From a virus, in IMG/VR virus record IMGVR_UViG_3300031999_000127, positions 1 through 32,414 of that record: a stretch of 32,414 nucleotides of DNA. One strand, written 5' to 3'. Under the pieces are notes generated by a model that was given only the letters and a program-made list of their open reading frames with translations, did no database searches and was not told the DNA's origin. The position numbers were made by a program, and so were the translations under genes. Shown here one piece after another: positions 1-5,990 of the stretch (position 1 is the first letter of the stretch; the number at the start of each line of letters is the position of its first letter).

Positions 1-38
1 GTCCCGGCGACCCCAAACTTTTTTGAGATTTGACCCCC

Positions 39-395
39 CTATCCCCATCGCCTATCCTCTCGCGTTGTCTTCTCGGAATGGCAGCTGCGACACAACGATC
101 GCAGATTGGCAGGCTCGTCTTTGCCTCCCCGCCGCCTGCTCTCGATATGGTCGACCACGCTTGCCTTTGCTTGCCTGCCTGCCTTGCTGTGATGCCCGAA
201 AGGATCCGCGCACATGGGATGCCCCACCAGGTATTCGGCCCGGAGCCGGCGCCAGCTTGCGTCATAGCCCCGGACAGCAGCCGTACCCCGCAGCCGTTCG
301 TATTGCTTCGCATGCGCCGGGCACTTGCTTCCACGCCCAGCCACAAGCCCAGCACATCCGGGTATCGAGCAGGGTCTCAGGCTTGTCTTGGGCAT
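39..395 (-). CDS. HNH endonuclease, packaging-associated
   Basis: A 118-aa HNH nuclease of the kind found beside terminase genes in HK97-like phages, where the family is known to assist terminase cleavage of the packaging site. The C-terminal half carries the beta-beta-alpha motif: VVDHI, then R-x-GG-x-D, then NLRSLCRSCHSEKT with the final His and paired Cys. The N-terminus has a CSIPGCAGL Cys pair that could form a second zinc knuckle. Its ATG overlaps the stop of the terminase small-subunit reading frame as TGATG, so translation is probably coupled. The large terminase is expected next, beyond position 1. The 38 bases after the stop show no gene. Confidence 0.88.
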   Translation of the reverse strand: MPKTSLRPCSIPGCAGLVAGRGSKCPAHAKQYERLRGTAAVRGYDASWRRLRAEYLVGHPMCADPFGHHSKAGRQAKASVVDHIESRRRGGKDEPANLRSLCRSCHSEKTTREDRRWG

Positions 396-498
396 CAGCG
401 CTTCCTAGGCGTGAGACCGAACTTGACAAGGAACTCGCATACGGCATGCCTCGCCCTTTGCGCCAACACTTCAGCCTCCTTCAAGTGACGCTCCGCAT

Positions 499-510
499 GG
501 GCTAAAGCCC
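499..510 (-). repeat. Right-end hairpin of the TnpB element
   Basis: The palindrome GGGCTAAAGCCC contains the tnpB stop codon. The core GGCTAAAGCC recurs at the left end, and it lies about 15-20 nt inside the predicted element boundary. In the family such hairpins are bound by TnpA and also form the 3' part of the omega RNA. Confidence 0.7.
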
Positions 511-1644
511 AGCGGCTTCTTGGGGCACGCTCGCCGTAACCGGCCACGTTACGCCCCACGCGCTCCGTCCGAGCGCGAGCAGATTCAGGGCGGCGTTTTC
601 ATCGCGGTCCATCGAGAGACCGCAATCGCAACGCACCCAACGATCTGCCAACGTTAGGTTTTCAAAGACCGCCCCGCAGGCCGAGCAAGTCTTGGAGGTG
701 TAGGCTGGAGGTACCGCCACAACCGTCTTCCCGGCCCATGCTGCCTTGAAAGACAGGTGCTTCCGGAAGTAGCCCCAGCCCGCGTCCAGGATGCTCTTTG
801 CCAAGTGCGGGTTCCGTACCATGTTCGGGATTTGCAGGTCCTCGACTGCAATCCGGTCGTAGCGCGAGATAAGGCCGTAGACCAACTTCTTCAGGAAGTC
901 CGTCCTGCGGTTCGCCACATGCTCATGCTGCCGGGCAACGGCTTGGACCGCCTTGCGACGGTTGGCTCCTCCCAACTTCCGGCGCGCATCCCGGCGTTGC
1001 AAGATGCGCAAACGGGCTTGCTCTGACCGATACCACTTGGGGTTTTCGATGTGTTCGCCGTCGCTCGTGGTGAACAGACTGGTGATGCCCACATCTATCC
1101 CGACCTCGGCCCCGGTCGAGGGCAGAAACTCGGGTTGGGCGTCGCAACTGAAAGAAACGTACCAAGCTCCCGCTTGCCTACGGATGCGGAGGGTCTTGAC
1201 CTCGCCCCCGACTGGCCGGTGCCAGCGTACTGCAATCCGCCCGATGCCCGTGACCTTCAGCCGCCTTCCGTCCAGGCGGAATCCGTTGCCATACTCTTTC
1301 AACCCGAACGAGTCGAAACGGTCGCGCCCGCGGAAGCGAGGATAGCCGGGTTTCTCCCCCGAGTTGATACGACGGAAGAACGCTTGGAAGGCTTTATCCA
1401 GATCGCAGGTTGTGACCTGGAGGATGTGCGAGTGCAATCGCGCCGCCCAGGGATTGTCCCGGCGATGGTCTTTGACCTTCCGCAACTGCGCGTACTTGCC
1501 GACACTCTCTTGTCGGTCGTTCCACGCGGTCTTGCGCTCCTCCAGGCACGCGTTGTACCAGCGGCGGCACGTCTCAAGCGTCGCTTCCAGCTTGCGCTTT
1601 TGGCACTTCGTTGGATAGAGTCGGTAGCGGTAGGTCGCTAGCAT
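502..1644 (-). CDS. tnpB: TnpB RNA-guided nuclease
   Basis: A 380-aa TnpB, the compact ancestor-like relative of Cas12, which in known members cleaves DNA next to a transposon-specific motif using a guide RNA from the right end of the element. All catalytic parts appear intact: RuvC-I Asp184 in GIDVG, RuvC-II Glu268 in IAVEDL, a zinc finger with Cys320/Cys323 and Cys339/Cys341, and the RuvC-III DRDENAALN motif near 346-350. The N-terminal half has the usual RWYNACLEER and PRFRGRDRF motifs. I chose the ATG at 1644 over the in-frame TTG one codon upstream. The last codons and stop overlap the right-end hairpin. No frameshift is seen, so it is likely active. Confidence 0.93.
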   Translation of the reverse strand: MLATYRYRLYPTKCQKRKLEATLETCRRWYNACLEERKTAWNDRQESVGKYAQLRKVKDHRRDNPWAARLHSHILQVTTCDLDKAFQAFFRRINSGEKPGYPRFRGRDRFDSFGLKEYGNGFRLDGRRLKVTGIGRIAVRWHRPVGGEVKTLRIRRQAGAWYVSFSCDAQPEFLPSTGAEVGIDVGITSLFTTSDGEHIENPKWYRSEQARLRILQRRDARRKLGGANRRKAVQAVARQHEHVANRRTDFLKKLVYGLISRYDRIAVEDLQIPNMVRNPHLAKSILDAGWGYFRKHLSFKAAWAGKTVVAVPPAYTSKTCSACGAVFENLTLADRWVRCDCGLSMDRDENAALNLLALGRSAWGVTWPVTASVPQEAAGL

Positions 1645-1659
1645 CAAGGGCCCTTCTAT

Positions 1660-1710
1660 AGGCTAAAGCCTTCCGAGAAGTCCCGCCTTGTCCCCTCCGG
1701 CTAAAGCCGG
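1660..1710 (-). repeat. Left-end hairpins of the TnpB element
   Basis: Two short palindromes with the shared core GGCTAAAGCC: 1660-1669, and CCGGCTAAAGCCGG at 1697-1710 with a 6-bp stem. They lie between the left boundary (1726-1731) and the tnpB start, as expected for IS200/IS605 left ends. Confidence 0.65.
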
Positions 1711-1901
1711 GGGGCTTGCGGCGGGCTTCAATCGGTCAGCCCACGCCTGACAATACTTGGCGAGCGTATCGTGGTCAGCCTCGCTCAAGAGCCCAGCCTC
1801 ATGCAGCTGCCGACTCACACGCTTCCACTCGTGCCGAGCCTCACCTGATAGATTGGATGGACAAGCCAGCAAGCTCTTAGTCATCCATTGCTCCCCAAAC
1901 G

Positions 1902-1935
1902 AAAACGCCCGGCTCCTCGAATGAGAAGCCGGGCG
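1902..1935 (-). terminator. Rho-independent terminator upstream of the terminase gene
   Basis: A 9-bp GC-rich stem, CGCCCGGCT (1906-1914) pairing with AGCCGGGCG (1927-1935), 12-nt loop. On the minus strand it is followed by TTTTCGTTT. It would stop transcripts arriving from the right just before the terminase small-subunit start at 1884, or attenuate expression of the packaging genes. Confidence 0.6.
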
Positions 1936-1999
1936 CTCATCTCCGGCAAAGCCCCCGTCTCCCGTACATGCGGGGGTGCGCAGGTCAGGTTGTCAAGCT

Positions 2000-2027
2000 A
2001 TGCTACCATGAAAGTATCAGTTGTAAA
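2000..2027 (-). promoter_or_regulatory. Possible promoter for the terminase operon
   Basis: On the minus strand, TTTACA (2027-2022) and TAGCAT (2005-2000) are separated by 16 nt, directly downstream of a GGCNN array. The match is moderate, and the terminator at 1902-1935 lies between it and the gene. Confidence 0.3.
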
Positions 2028-2095
2028 GCCACGCCCTGCCTCGCCTTGCCTTGCCCGGCCATGCCTCGCCCCGCCGAGCCCAGCCACGCCCTGCC
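2026..2095. repeat. NNGCC pentamer array 1 (14 units)
   Basis: Fourteen consecutive pentamers with fixed GCC and two variable bases on the plus strand (GGCNN on the transcribed minus strand), 70 bp with no phase break. The variable dinucleotides differ from unit to unit, so this is a period-5 pattern rather than a simple tandem repeat. It begins 6 bp after the stop of the ParB-like gene and lies upstream of the terminase. Confidence 0.9.
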
Positions 2096-2100
2096 ACGGG

Positions 2101-2820
2101 TCAATTCGTCCTCAGAAAGATGCCAATGGCCAACCGAAGCTGTTTCAGGCCATCCATGATCTTCGTGTCCGTGTCGTCGATCAATTCACCGTCGAGCAAC
2201 AGCAGGAGTTGATGGACGTGGAACAGGGGTTCCATGCCAGATAGATGCTCATTGATTTCAGCCTGCTTCTGGTTCAGCAACCGGCCGGCCATGTGGTCGA
2301 TTGACCGCTTCAGGGGGATCAACCCGCGACGGCCCTCCTGGAGCATGGCAACCGGTTCGTCTTCCCCTGAGTTCGCACGGACGGTCAGCCGCCCGACCCG
2401 ACCCTGGCGTAGATCGCCGACCTTTTCGACGGTCAGGCATAGGGCGGCCGCGATCTGGTCTTCAGGAATCTTCAACTCCTCGGCACGCAGGATGCAGCGC
2501 GTCCGGTCGAAGGTCGTCAGCTGCGAGCCGTGTTTCGCGTTCGACCGGACGGCGTCCAGGAATAGGGCGCGCTCGCTGGGATACGTCTTCACTTCACAAT
2601 CAATCTCAATTCCGTCATCACCCGAGAACCTGCGCCAAGCATGCCAACGGTGAACGCCATCCACAATGCGGAACGACTTTGCGTCCACCAGGAGTGGGGG
2701 AAGTTTTGCCCCCGCTTCCAGGGAGCGGACCATATAGCCGATGTTCTGCTCGTCTACATCCCCCCGCGGATAGAGAGTGCCATCGAACACGAGTTTCTGG
2801 GCTTTCACCTTTTGGACCAT
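2101..2820 (-). CDS. ParB/Srx-fold DNA-binding protein
   Basis: A 239-aa protein with a ParB/sulfiredoxin-like N-terminal domain: DGTLYPRGDVDEQNI, PPLLVDAKSFRIVDGVHRWHAW (the GxHR nucleotide-binding loop), then an HTH-like region around IPEDQIAAALCLTVEKV. The classical ENxxR motif is absent (SNAKHGSQLTTFDR stands in its place), so CTP use is uncertain. I chose the ATG at 2820, with SD GGAGGAA 5 nt upstream, rather than the ATG at 2832. GGCNN arrays flank the gene on both sides. Probably a phage regulatory or partition-like DNA-binding protein; its exact role is unknown. Confidence 0.75.
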   Translation of the reverse strand: MVQKVKAQKLVFDGTLYPRGDVDEQNIGYMVRSLEAGAKLPPLLVDAKSFRIVDGVHRWHAWRRFSGDDGIEIDCEVKTYPSERALFLDAVRSNAKHGSQLTTFDRTRCILRAEELKIPEDQIAAALCLTVEKVGDLRQGRVGRLTVRANSGEDEPVAMLQEGRRGLIPLKRSIDHMAGRLLNQKQAEINEHLSGMEPLFHVHQLLLLLDGELIDDTDTKIMDGLKQLRLAIGIFLRTN

Positions 2821-2845
2821 CGTTTCCTCCATTCTTGCTTCATCC

Positions 2846-2915
2846 TTGCCTCGCCTCGCCAGGCCATGCCTAGCCTAGCCCCGCCCCGCCGCGCCAAGCC
2901 CCGCCGCGCCCCGCC
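2846..2915. repeat. NNGCC pentamer array 2 (14 units)
   Basis: Again exactly 14 pentamers and 70 bp in unbroken phase, filling most of the 101-bp gap between the unrecognised gene ending at 2922 and the ParB-like gene starting at 2820. The variable positions are more C/G-rich towards 2915. It would lie in the untranslated leader of the ParB-like gene. Confidence 0.92.
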
Positions 2916-2921
2916 AGTTTG

Positions 2922-3494
2922 CTACTTAATCAATTCGGCGGTGAACTGCCCATACATGCCTTTCCTTTCGGGGCGGTAGTCTCCAATGCCGACCATCTTG
3001 CCTCCGAGGTTCATCACCGTCAATACGTGCTCGGCGGTGATGTAGGTCTCATCGATCTCCAGCGCAATACGGATCGCCCAATCCCGAAACAGTGGCCGCG
3101 CCCGCAGAATGCCCTGGCGTACCACAACCGCCCGCTGGACATTCACCTCGTAGGTCTTGATCGGTTTGCTGGTCTTCGCGTCTTCGATCAAACACAGTTC
3201 CTCGACAGGGAAAACATTGGCCGAGATCGTATCCGCCGCCGAGTACTTGCCAATCTTCATGCGGCTCTTTGAGGCCGCAGTGATGAGGCAACGTCGAATG
3301 CCGATGGCCGGAAAACTATAGCGTCCATCGGCATTGAGATAAAGACCCGCGGCGGCTTCGTCTTTCGGCATCGGAATTTGCTTCGTCTTCATGTCCTTGC
3401 CCGAGCCGCCCGTCATGCCGCTTGGGTTGTGTGTGAGCAAGGGCCGATTGCCAATAAGTCGAAAAAGGTACGTGTTTTTACTATCGGTTGCCAT
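2922..3494 (-). CDS. Conserved phage protein of unknown function
   Basis: 190 aa. The layout (FRLIGNRPLLTHNPSGM near the N-terminus, a central FPAIGIRRCLITAA, RPLFRDWAIRIALEID, and a C-terminal GGKMVGIGDYRPE followed by GQF) is one I recognise from other phages but cannot name. The beta-rich pattern with a glycine loop near the end suggests a nucleic-acid-binding or annealing-type fold; that is inference only. ATG at 3494 with AGGAG 8 nt upstream. Pentamer arrays lie in its leader (3548-3608) and just after it (2846-2915), which ties it to the ParB-like gene as a unit. Confidence 0.75.
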   Translation of the reverse strand: MATDSKNTYLFRLIGNRPLLTHNPSGMTGGSGKDMKTKQIPMPKDEAAAGLYLNADGRYSFPAIGIRRCLITAASKSRMKIGKYSAADTISANVFPVEELCLIEDAKTSKPIKTYEVNVQRAVVVRQGILRARPLFRDWAIRIALEIDETYITAEHVLTVMNLGGKMVGIGDYRPERKGMYGQFTAELIK

Positions 3495-3547
3495 CGTATG
3501 CTCCTGTCTTCCTAAGATGTTTTCGCTAGTCGATCTGGATAGGAAAA

Positions 3548-3608
3548 GAGCCTACCCTGCCTCGCCCTGCCTGGCCCAGCCCCGCCTCGCCAGGCCTGGC
3601 CACAAGCC
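3548..3608. repeat. NNGCC pentamer array 3 (imperfect, about 12 units)
   Basis: Nine perfect units at 3557-3601, one more at 3548-3552 separated by a 4-base unit (TACC), and an out-of-phase AAGCC at 3604-3608. This is a slightly decayed version of arrays 1 and 2. It lies in the leader of the gene starting at 3494. Confidence 0.82.
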
Positions 3609-3787
3609 GAGGGGCCGGGGATAGATTGACATTCTGCAATCGCTCATGCTGGTGCCCCTGCCCGAACAGGGGCGGCAAAGTCCTCAAGCTGTCGGCCCAG
3701 ATTCGTTCCTTTCGTTTTGGATTTCCCCGGCCCCTCACTTCGATAACTCCTGCATCCGCAGATCTTGTTTGTGACGATCCACCTCCA
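3609..3787. other. Intergenic stretch with one hairpin
   Basis: Between array 3 and the coiled-coil gene. It contains a 7-bp stem, GCCCCTG/CAGGGGC, at 3654-3673. Neither strand has a T-run after it, so I do not call a terminator. No supported reading frame. Confidence 0.4.
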
Positions 3788-4084
3788 TCAGAGCGCTTCC
3801 AGTGCAGCGACCCGCACTCCAAGCGCCGCAAGATCGGCCTGCAATTGCAGGATCGCCGTTCTCGCCAGAACGATCTTCCCGTCGATATCGGCCAACCTGT
3901 CGTCAATGACACCGAGCCTCGCCTTAGCTACAATGATCCTGTCATCCATCTCGTCGGCAAATGCCCGGACATCGGCCAGGACAAGCGACAACTGCTGCGC
4001 CGTCTCCTTCAGCGACACAATGAAACGATGGGCCGACTGGACGGCCAATCGATGATCTGTCGGATCGCCAAACGATGGAAACAT
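3788..4084 (-). CDS. Small coiled-coil protein
   Basis: 98 aa, starting MFPSFGDPTDHRLAVQSAHR. The rest is almost entirely heptad-like helix (LKETAQQLSLVLADV, then ILQLQADLAALGVRVAALEAL), so a multimerising coiled coil is likely. The start at 4084 is fixed by a strong SD GAGGAGGT 6 nt upstream; a longer in-frame extension has no SD. It is the last gene of the 4-13 kb minus-strand operon. No known function recognised. Confidence 0.65.
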   Translation of the reverse strand: MFPSFGDPTDHRLAVQSAHRFIVSLKETAQQLSLVLADVRAFADEMDDRIIVAKARLGVIDDRLADIDGKIVLARTAILQLQADLAALGVRVAALEAL

Positions 4085-4097
4085 AGCTGCTACCTCC

Positions 4098-4169
4098 TCA
4101 ACTGCCGGACGGCAGGATGAAAATTCTCGTGCGCCATCGGCCCGCAAGTCTGCCCATGCGGATGTTCAT
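4098..4169 (-). CDS. Possible 23-aa peptide
   Basis: A very short basic frame (MNIRMGRLAGRWRTRIFILP then SGS). Its ATG overlaps the stop of the upstream gene as ATGA and its stop lies just before the SD of the downstream gene. The overlap pattern repeated along this operon is the only support; it may simply be a coupling spacer. Confidence 0.35.
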   Translation of the reverse strand: MNIRMGRLAGRWRTRIFILPSGS

Positions 4170-4495
4170 GCTTGCGCCGCCAGCAGCGCGCTCAACCTCA
4201 GGTCTGCCCGTCTGCCCTTGTAGCAAGCCCTCAACTGCTCACAGAGGTGATCCATGTGCGGCCGCCCGAAGCAATGTACCTTCTCCTGCAACAGAAGTGC
4301 CCTGATGCGCTTCCCATCAGCGTCCCTGGTGATGTTGTGCGCAGGGCAGCAGTCAGCCTTGAACTCCTCTGGGTGTGCGTCTACGAAAGCCAGAGCTCTC
4401 GGGTTGGCCAGGAAGGATTTGTTGAGGATGTGATGGGAATGCTTCCCCGAACTGCAAGGCCGAATGGAGAACGGTGCCACTTCGCAGCGATTCAT
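4166..4495 (-). CDS. HNH-like or zinc-binding phage protein
   Basis: 109 aa. The motif CSSGKHSHHILNKSFL followed by DCCPAHN resembles the Cys/HHI/CPxH pattern of compact HNH-type or recombination nucleases, but the full catalytic set cannot be confirmed by eye. The C-terminus is basic. Its start overlaps the upstream stop as ATGA (4495-4492), so it belongs to the same translation chain. It is the second HNH-like gene of the window and does not closely resemble the one at 39-395. Confidence 0.6.
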   Translation of the reverse strand: MNRCEVAPFSIRPCSSGKHSHHILNKSFLANPRALAFVDAHPEEFKADCCPAHNITRDADGKRIRALLLQEKVHCFGRPHMDHLCEQLRACYKGRRADLRLSALLAAQA

Positions 4496-4647
4496 GTGGG
4501 CTTCTTCTCTGCCAGCCGAGCATCAAGGACCACCGCGAACACCCCGACCTCCCAGGGCTCGCAGCCATCATCCGGATCGTCGCAGTCGCACCACGACGCC
4601 AGGTTGCAGTCCCAGTGATCTCCGCGTTCGCACGCATCGCATTTCAT
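4492..4647 (-). CDS. Small Cys-rich acidic protein
   Basis: 51 aa: MKCDACERGDHWDCNLASWC then DCDDPDDGCEPW. Six cysteines in the first 29 residues suggest a metal-binding knuckle. The true start is the ATG at 4647, which overlaps the upstream stop as ATGA; the SD AGGAG is inside the end of the upstream gene. The longer upstream frame has no SD. Function unknown. Confidence 0.65.
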   Translation of the reverse strand: MKCDACERGDHWDCNLASWCDCDDPDDGCEPWEVGVFAVVLDARLAEKKPT

Positions 4648-4928
4648 GGCTTCTCCTTCCCGGCCTCTGTTGGCCCCTGTGGAGCGAGGGTCGCCAAGTA
4701 TGCCCAATCCTGATCGCTCAACTCCCCGAACGCACTTCCGGCACCATGATGTGCGATATTGATGGCACGCCCGAACCGCTTCAGCCGCCCGCGGTCGGCT
4801 TCCCAGGCGGAGGCGAATCTGTTCGCCACCTCACGCGCCGTCTCAAGCATCATTGAGCCGGGAGGCAGAATAGGCTCGTCCACATCTGCGAACGCGGCGC
4901 GCAGCTCGTCCGGCGTCAGCTCGGGCAT
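4644..4928 (-). CDS. Hypothetical protein with EAGKEK tail
   Basis: 94 aa, mostly helical and acidic at the N-terminus (MPELTPDELRAAFADVDEPI). It ends in LATLAPQGPTEAGKEKP, nearly the same tail as the upstream gene at 4930-5274. The GGGAAGGAGAAG that encodes GKEK doubles as the SD of the next gene. No family recognised. Confidence 0.6.
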   Translation of the reverse strand: MPELTPDELRAAFADVDEPILPPGSMMLETAREVANRFASAWEADRGRLKRFGRAINIAHHGAGSAFGELSDQDWAYLATLAPQGPTEAGKEKP

Positions 4929-4929
4929 C

Positions 4930-5274
4930 TCACTTCTCCTTCCCGGCCTCTTTCGGCCCCGGTGGGGCGAGGGCGGCCCAATAACCCGCGCTTCGCAGGA
5001 TCCCCGCCCCTTCCTCCCAGTCCAGTCCGTCCTCCGATTGGATTGCAGTCTCGATTGCTTGGCACATCCTAATAAATGTGCGGTTGACCTTGACGGGATT
5101 GACCAGCCAACCTATCAACTCGCTGGACAACCAGAAGAGCGCCATGAATAGTGCAACACCGAAAAACTGATGCTCCAACCACAACACGAGAGTACCGATC
5201 ACAAAGGCGGTGCGGCAAAAGGCCACGCAGGCCAAAGCGATAGACATGCACAGCCTAGCTATGTAGTCGCTCAT
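4930..5274 (-). CDS. Small membrane protein with EAGKEK tail
   Basis: 114 aa. Two hydrophobic segments lie in the first 60 residues (IALACVAFCRTAFVIGTLVL and FFGVALFMALFWLSSELIGW), so it is likely a two-pass membrane protein with a cytoplasmic C-terminal domain. The end, LAPPGPKEAGKEK, repeats that of the downstream gene. Starts 3 nt after the stop of the small gene at 5278-5424. Unknown role. Confidence 0.6.
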   Translation of the reverse strand: MSDYIARLCMSIALACVAFCRTAFVIGTLVLWLEHQFFGVALFMALFWLSSELIGWLVNPVKVNRTFIRMCQAIETAIQSEDGLDWEEGAGILRSAGYWAALAPPGPKEAGKEK

Positions 5275-5277
5275 CGC

Positions 5278-5424
5278 TCACTCTCCTCCGGCGGCAGGGT
5301 AGTCGATATCCTCGTGTTTCCACCCCGGCCGATAGTCATGCTTTGCTAATTGGCCCTCCATCAGTAGAGCGAAGGCCCGGACCTCCGGGCGAAGCCGTTC
5401 CAGCGCATCCTTCAATTGCGTCAT
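5278..5424 (-). CDS. Small phage protein of the HD.R.GW type
   Basis: 48 aa. The core FALLMEGQLAKHDYRPGWKH resembles a short segment, roughly LMERKLxxHDxRxGW, that I know from many phage hypothetical proteins, some annotated near nucleotide-hydrolase-like domains. SD GGAGG lies 7 nt before the ATG at 5424, which overlaps the upstream stop as TGATG; an alternative ATG is 3 nt upstream. The gene stops 3 nt before the next ATG. Confidence 0.6.
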   Translation of the reverse strand: MTQLKDALERLRPEVRAFALLMEGQLAKHDYRPGWKHEDIDYPAAGGE

Positions 5425-5672
5425 CATCTCGCCTCCATCTCTCCCTGCCAACGGCACCGGGCCTCGAGCATCTCCTCCAGGCCATCACCGCCCACATGCC
5501 ACTCCCGCCAGGCTGCACAGTCCGCGCACCAAATGTCGGCCGAGCCGGTGATCAGGTGGCCGCTGAAAAGCCGTAGCCGGTGCACGGAGGCGATATTCAC
5601 CACCTGGCCAAGGATGTGCTGGCCGGTGGCGCAGCGCCAGGGGTGAAGACCATTCGGAGAGATCTCAGGCAT
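5424..5672 (-). CDS. Hypothetical protein with Cys pair
   Basis: 82 aa with a central IWCADCAAWREWHVGG, a CxxC near aromatic residues that could bind metal. ATG at 5672 with GGAGG upstream; the 3' end overlaps the next gene. The 81-bp gap before it (5673-5753) has only a 22-aa frame without an SD. Function unknown. Confidence 0.55.
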   Translation of the reverse strand: MPEISPNGLHPWRCATGQHILGQVVNIASVHRLRLFSGHLITGSADIWCADCAAWREWHVGGDGLEEMLEARCRWQGEMEAR

Positions 5673-5753
5673 GCCGCCTCCTTCTGGATCGCTGAATGCG
5701 GTCCAGCTTGATACCTCGTGGCCACATCATCATGAGATTCGGCCACAGCCGAC

Positions 5754-5990
5754 CTACGATGGCTCGCCGGCGCTCGTGCCTCGACAGTTTGCCGCGCGAT
5801 GCCCGATCAGAACCACGTTCCTCAGAATGTTGTCCGTGGCATCCGCAAAGATGACGGGCGAATAAAATCCCTCCGCATCGGGCTCACCGAGCACAACCCG
5901 AAGACGATCACCTCTGTAGTTATAGACACAAAACTCCTGCCAGAATTCCGGCGTCGTGCGGACCTTGATATACGCATCACCTTCAGGCAT
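5754..5990 (-). CDS. Hypothetical protein
   Basis: 78 aa, starting MPEGDAYIKVRTTPEFWQEF, a beta-rich small domain. SD AGGAG is embedded in the end of the preceding gene, with an 8-nt overlap, so it is co-translated with the multi-HTH protein. No family recognised. Confidence 0.55.
   Translation of the reverse strand: MPEGDAYIKVRTTPEFWQEFCVYNYRGDRLRVVLGEPDAEGFYSPVIFADATDNILRNVVLIGHRAANCRGTSAGEPS

Larger units (their letters stand above)
479..1731 (-). mobile_element. IS200/IS605-type TnpB-only transposon
   Basis: A 1,247-bp insertion in the terminase small-subunit gene; its ends are ambiguous within the 6-bp TTGAAG present at both junctions. It encodes only TnpB; no Y1 transposase (TnpA) gene is present, so movement would need TnpA in trans. 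There are subterminal hairpins at both ends, and the tnpB stop codon lies inside the right-end hairpin, as is usual in this family, where the right end also forms the guide (omega) RNA. The bases just outside the right end, reading down from about 484, would be the RNA guide and match the terminase gene. Confidence 0.85.
395..1884 (-). pseudogene. terS: Terminase small subunit (P27-like), interrupted by a TnpB element
   Basis: The first 53 codons (1884 down to about 1726) encode LSGEARHEWKRV, then GLLSEADHDTLAKYCQAW, typical of P27-family small terminases, which recognise the packaging site. The last 29 codons (484 to 395) encode the family C-terminus ending CEFLVKFGLTPRKR. Between them sits a 1,247-bp TnpB element. 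Both junctions carry TTGAAG in the same reading frame (1731-1726 and 484-479), so precise excision restores one frame of 80 aa (ADRLKEAEVLA across the join). As it stands the 5' part runs into the element and stops at 1663. The SD GGGGAG lies 7 nt before the ATG. At 80 aa the restored protein is short for the family. Without excision the phage may be packaging-defective. Confidence 0.85.

Noticed and set aside
1-38. cos site between HNH and the left edge
   Set aside because: The sequence has the look of phage terminase-region spacers, but nothing in 38 bases proves a cos cut.
166-190. TTGCC/TGCC-rich stretch in the HNH gene similar to the arrays
   Set aside because: Not in 5-bp phase and explained by Ala/Lys/Gly codons of HNH.
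479-1731. TnpA transposase in the element
   Set aside because: Only the TnpB frame is present; the other frames inside are shadows.
2026-3608. Pentamer arrays as CRISPR or simple microsatellite
   Set aside because: No repeat-spacer structure; the variable dinucleotides exclude a simple tandem repeat.
3654-3673. Terminator
   Set aside because: Stem without a T-run on either strand.
5665-5733. 22-aa frame starting with three Met codons
   Set aside because: No SD and no conserved feature; only a possible overlap with the next start.
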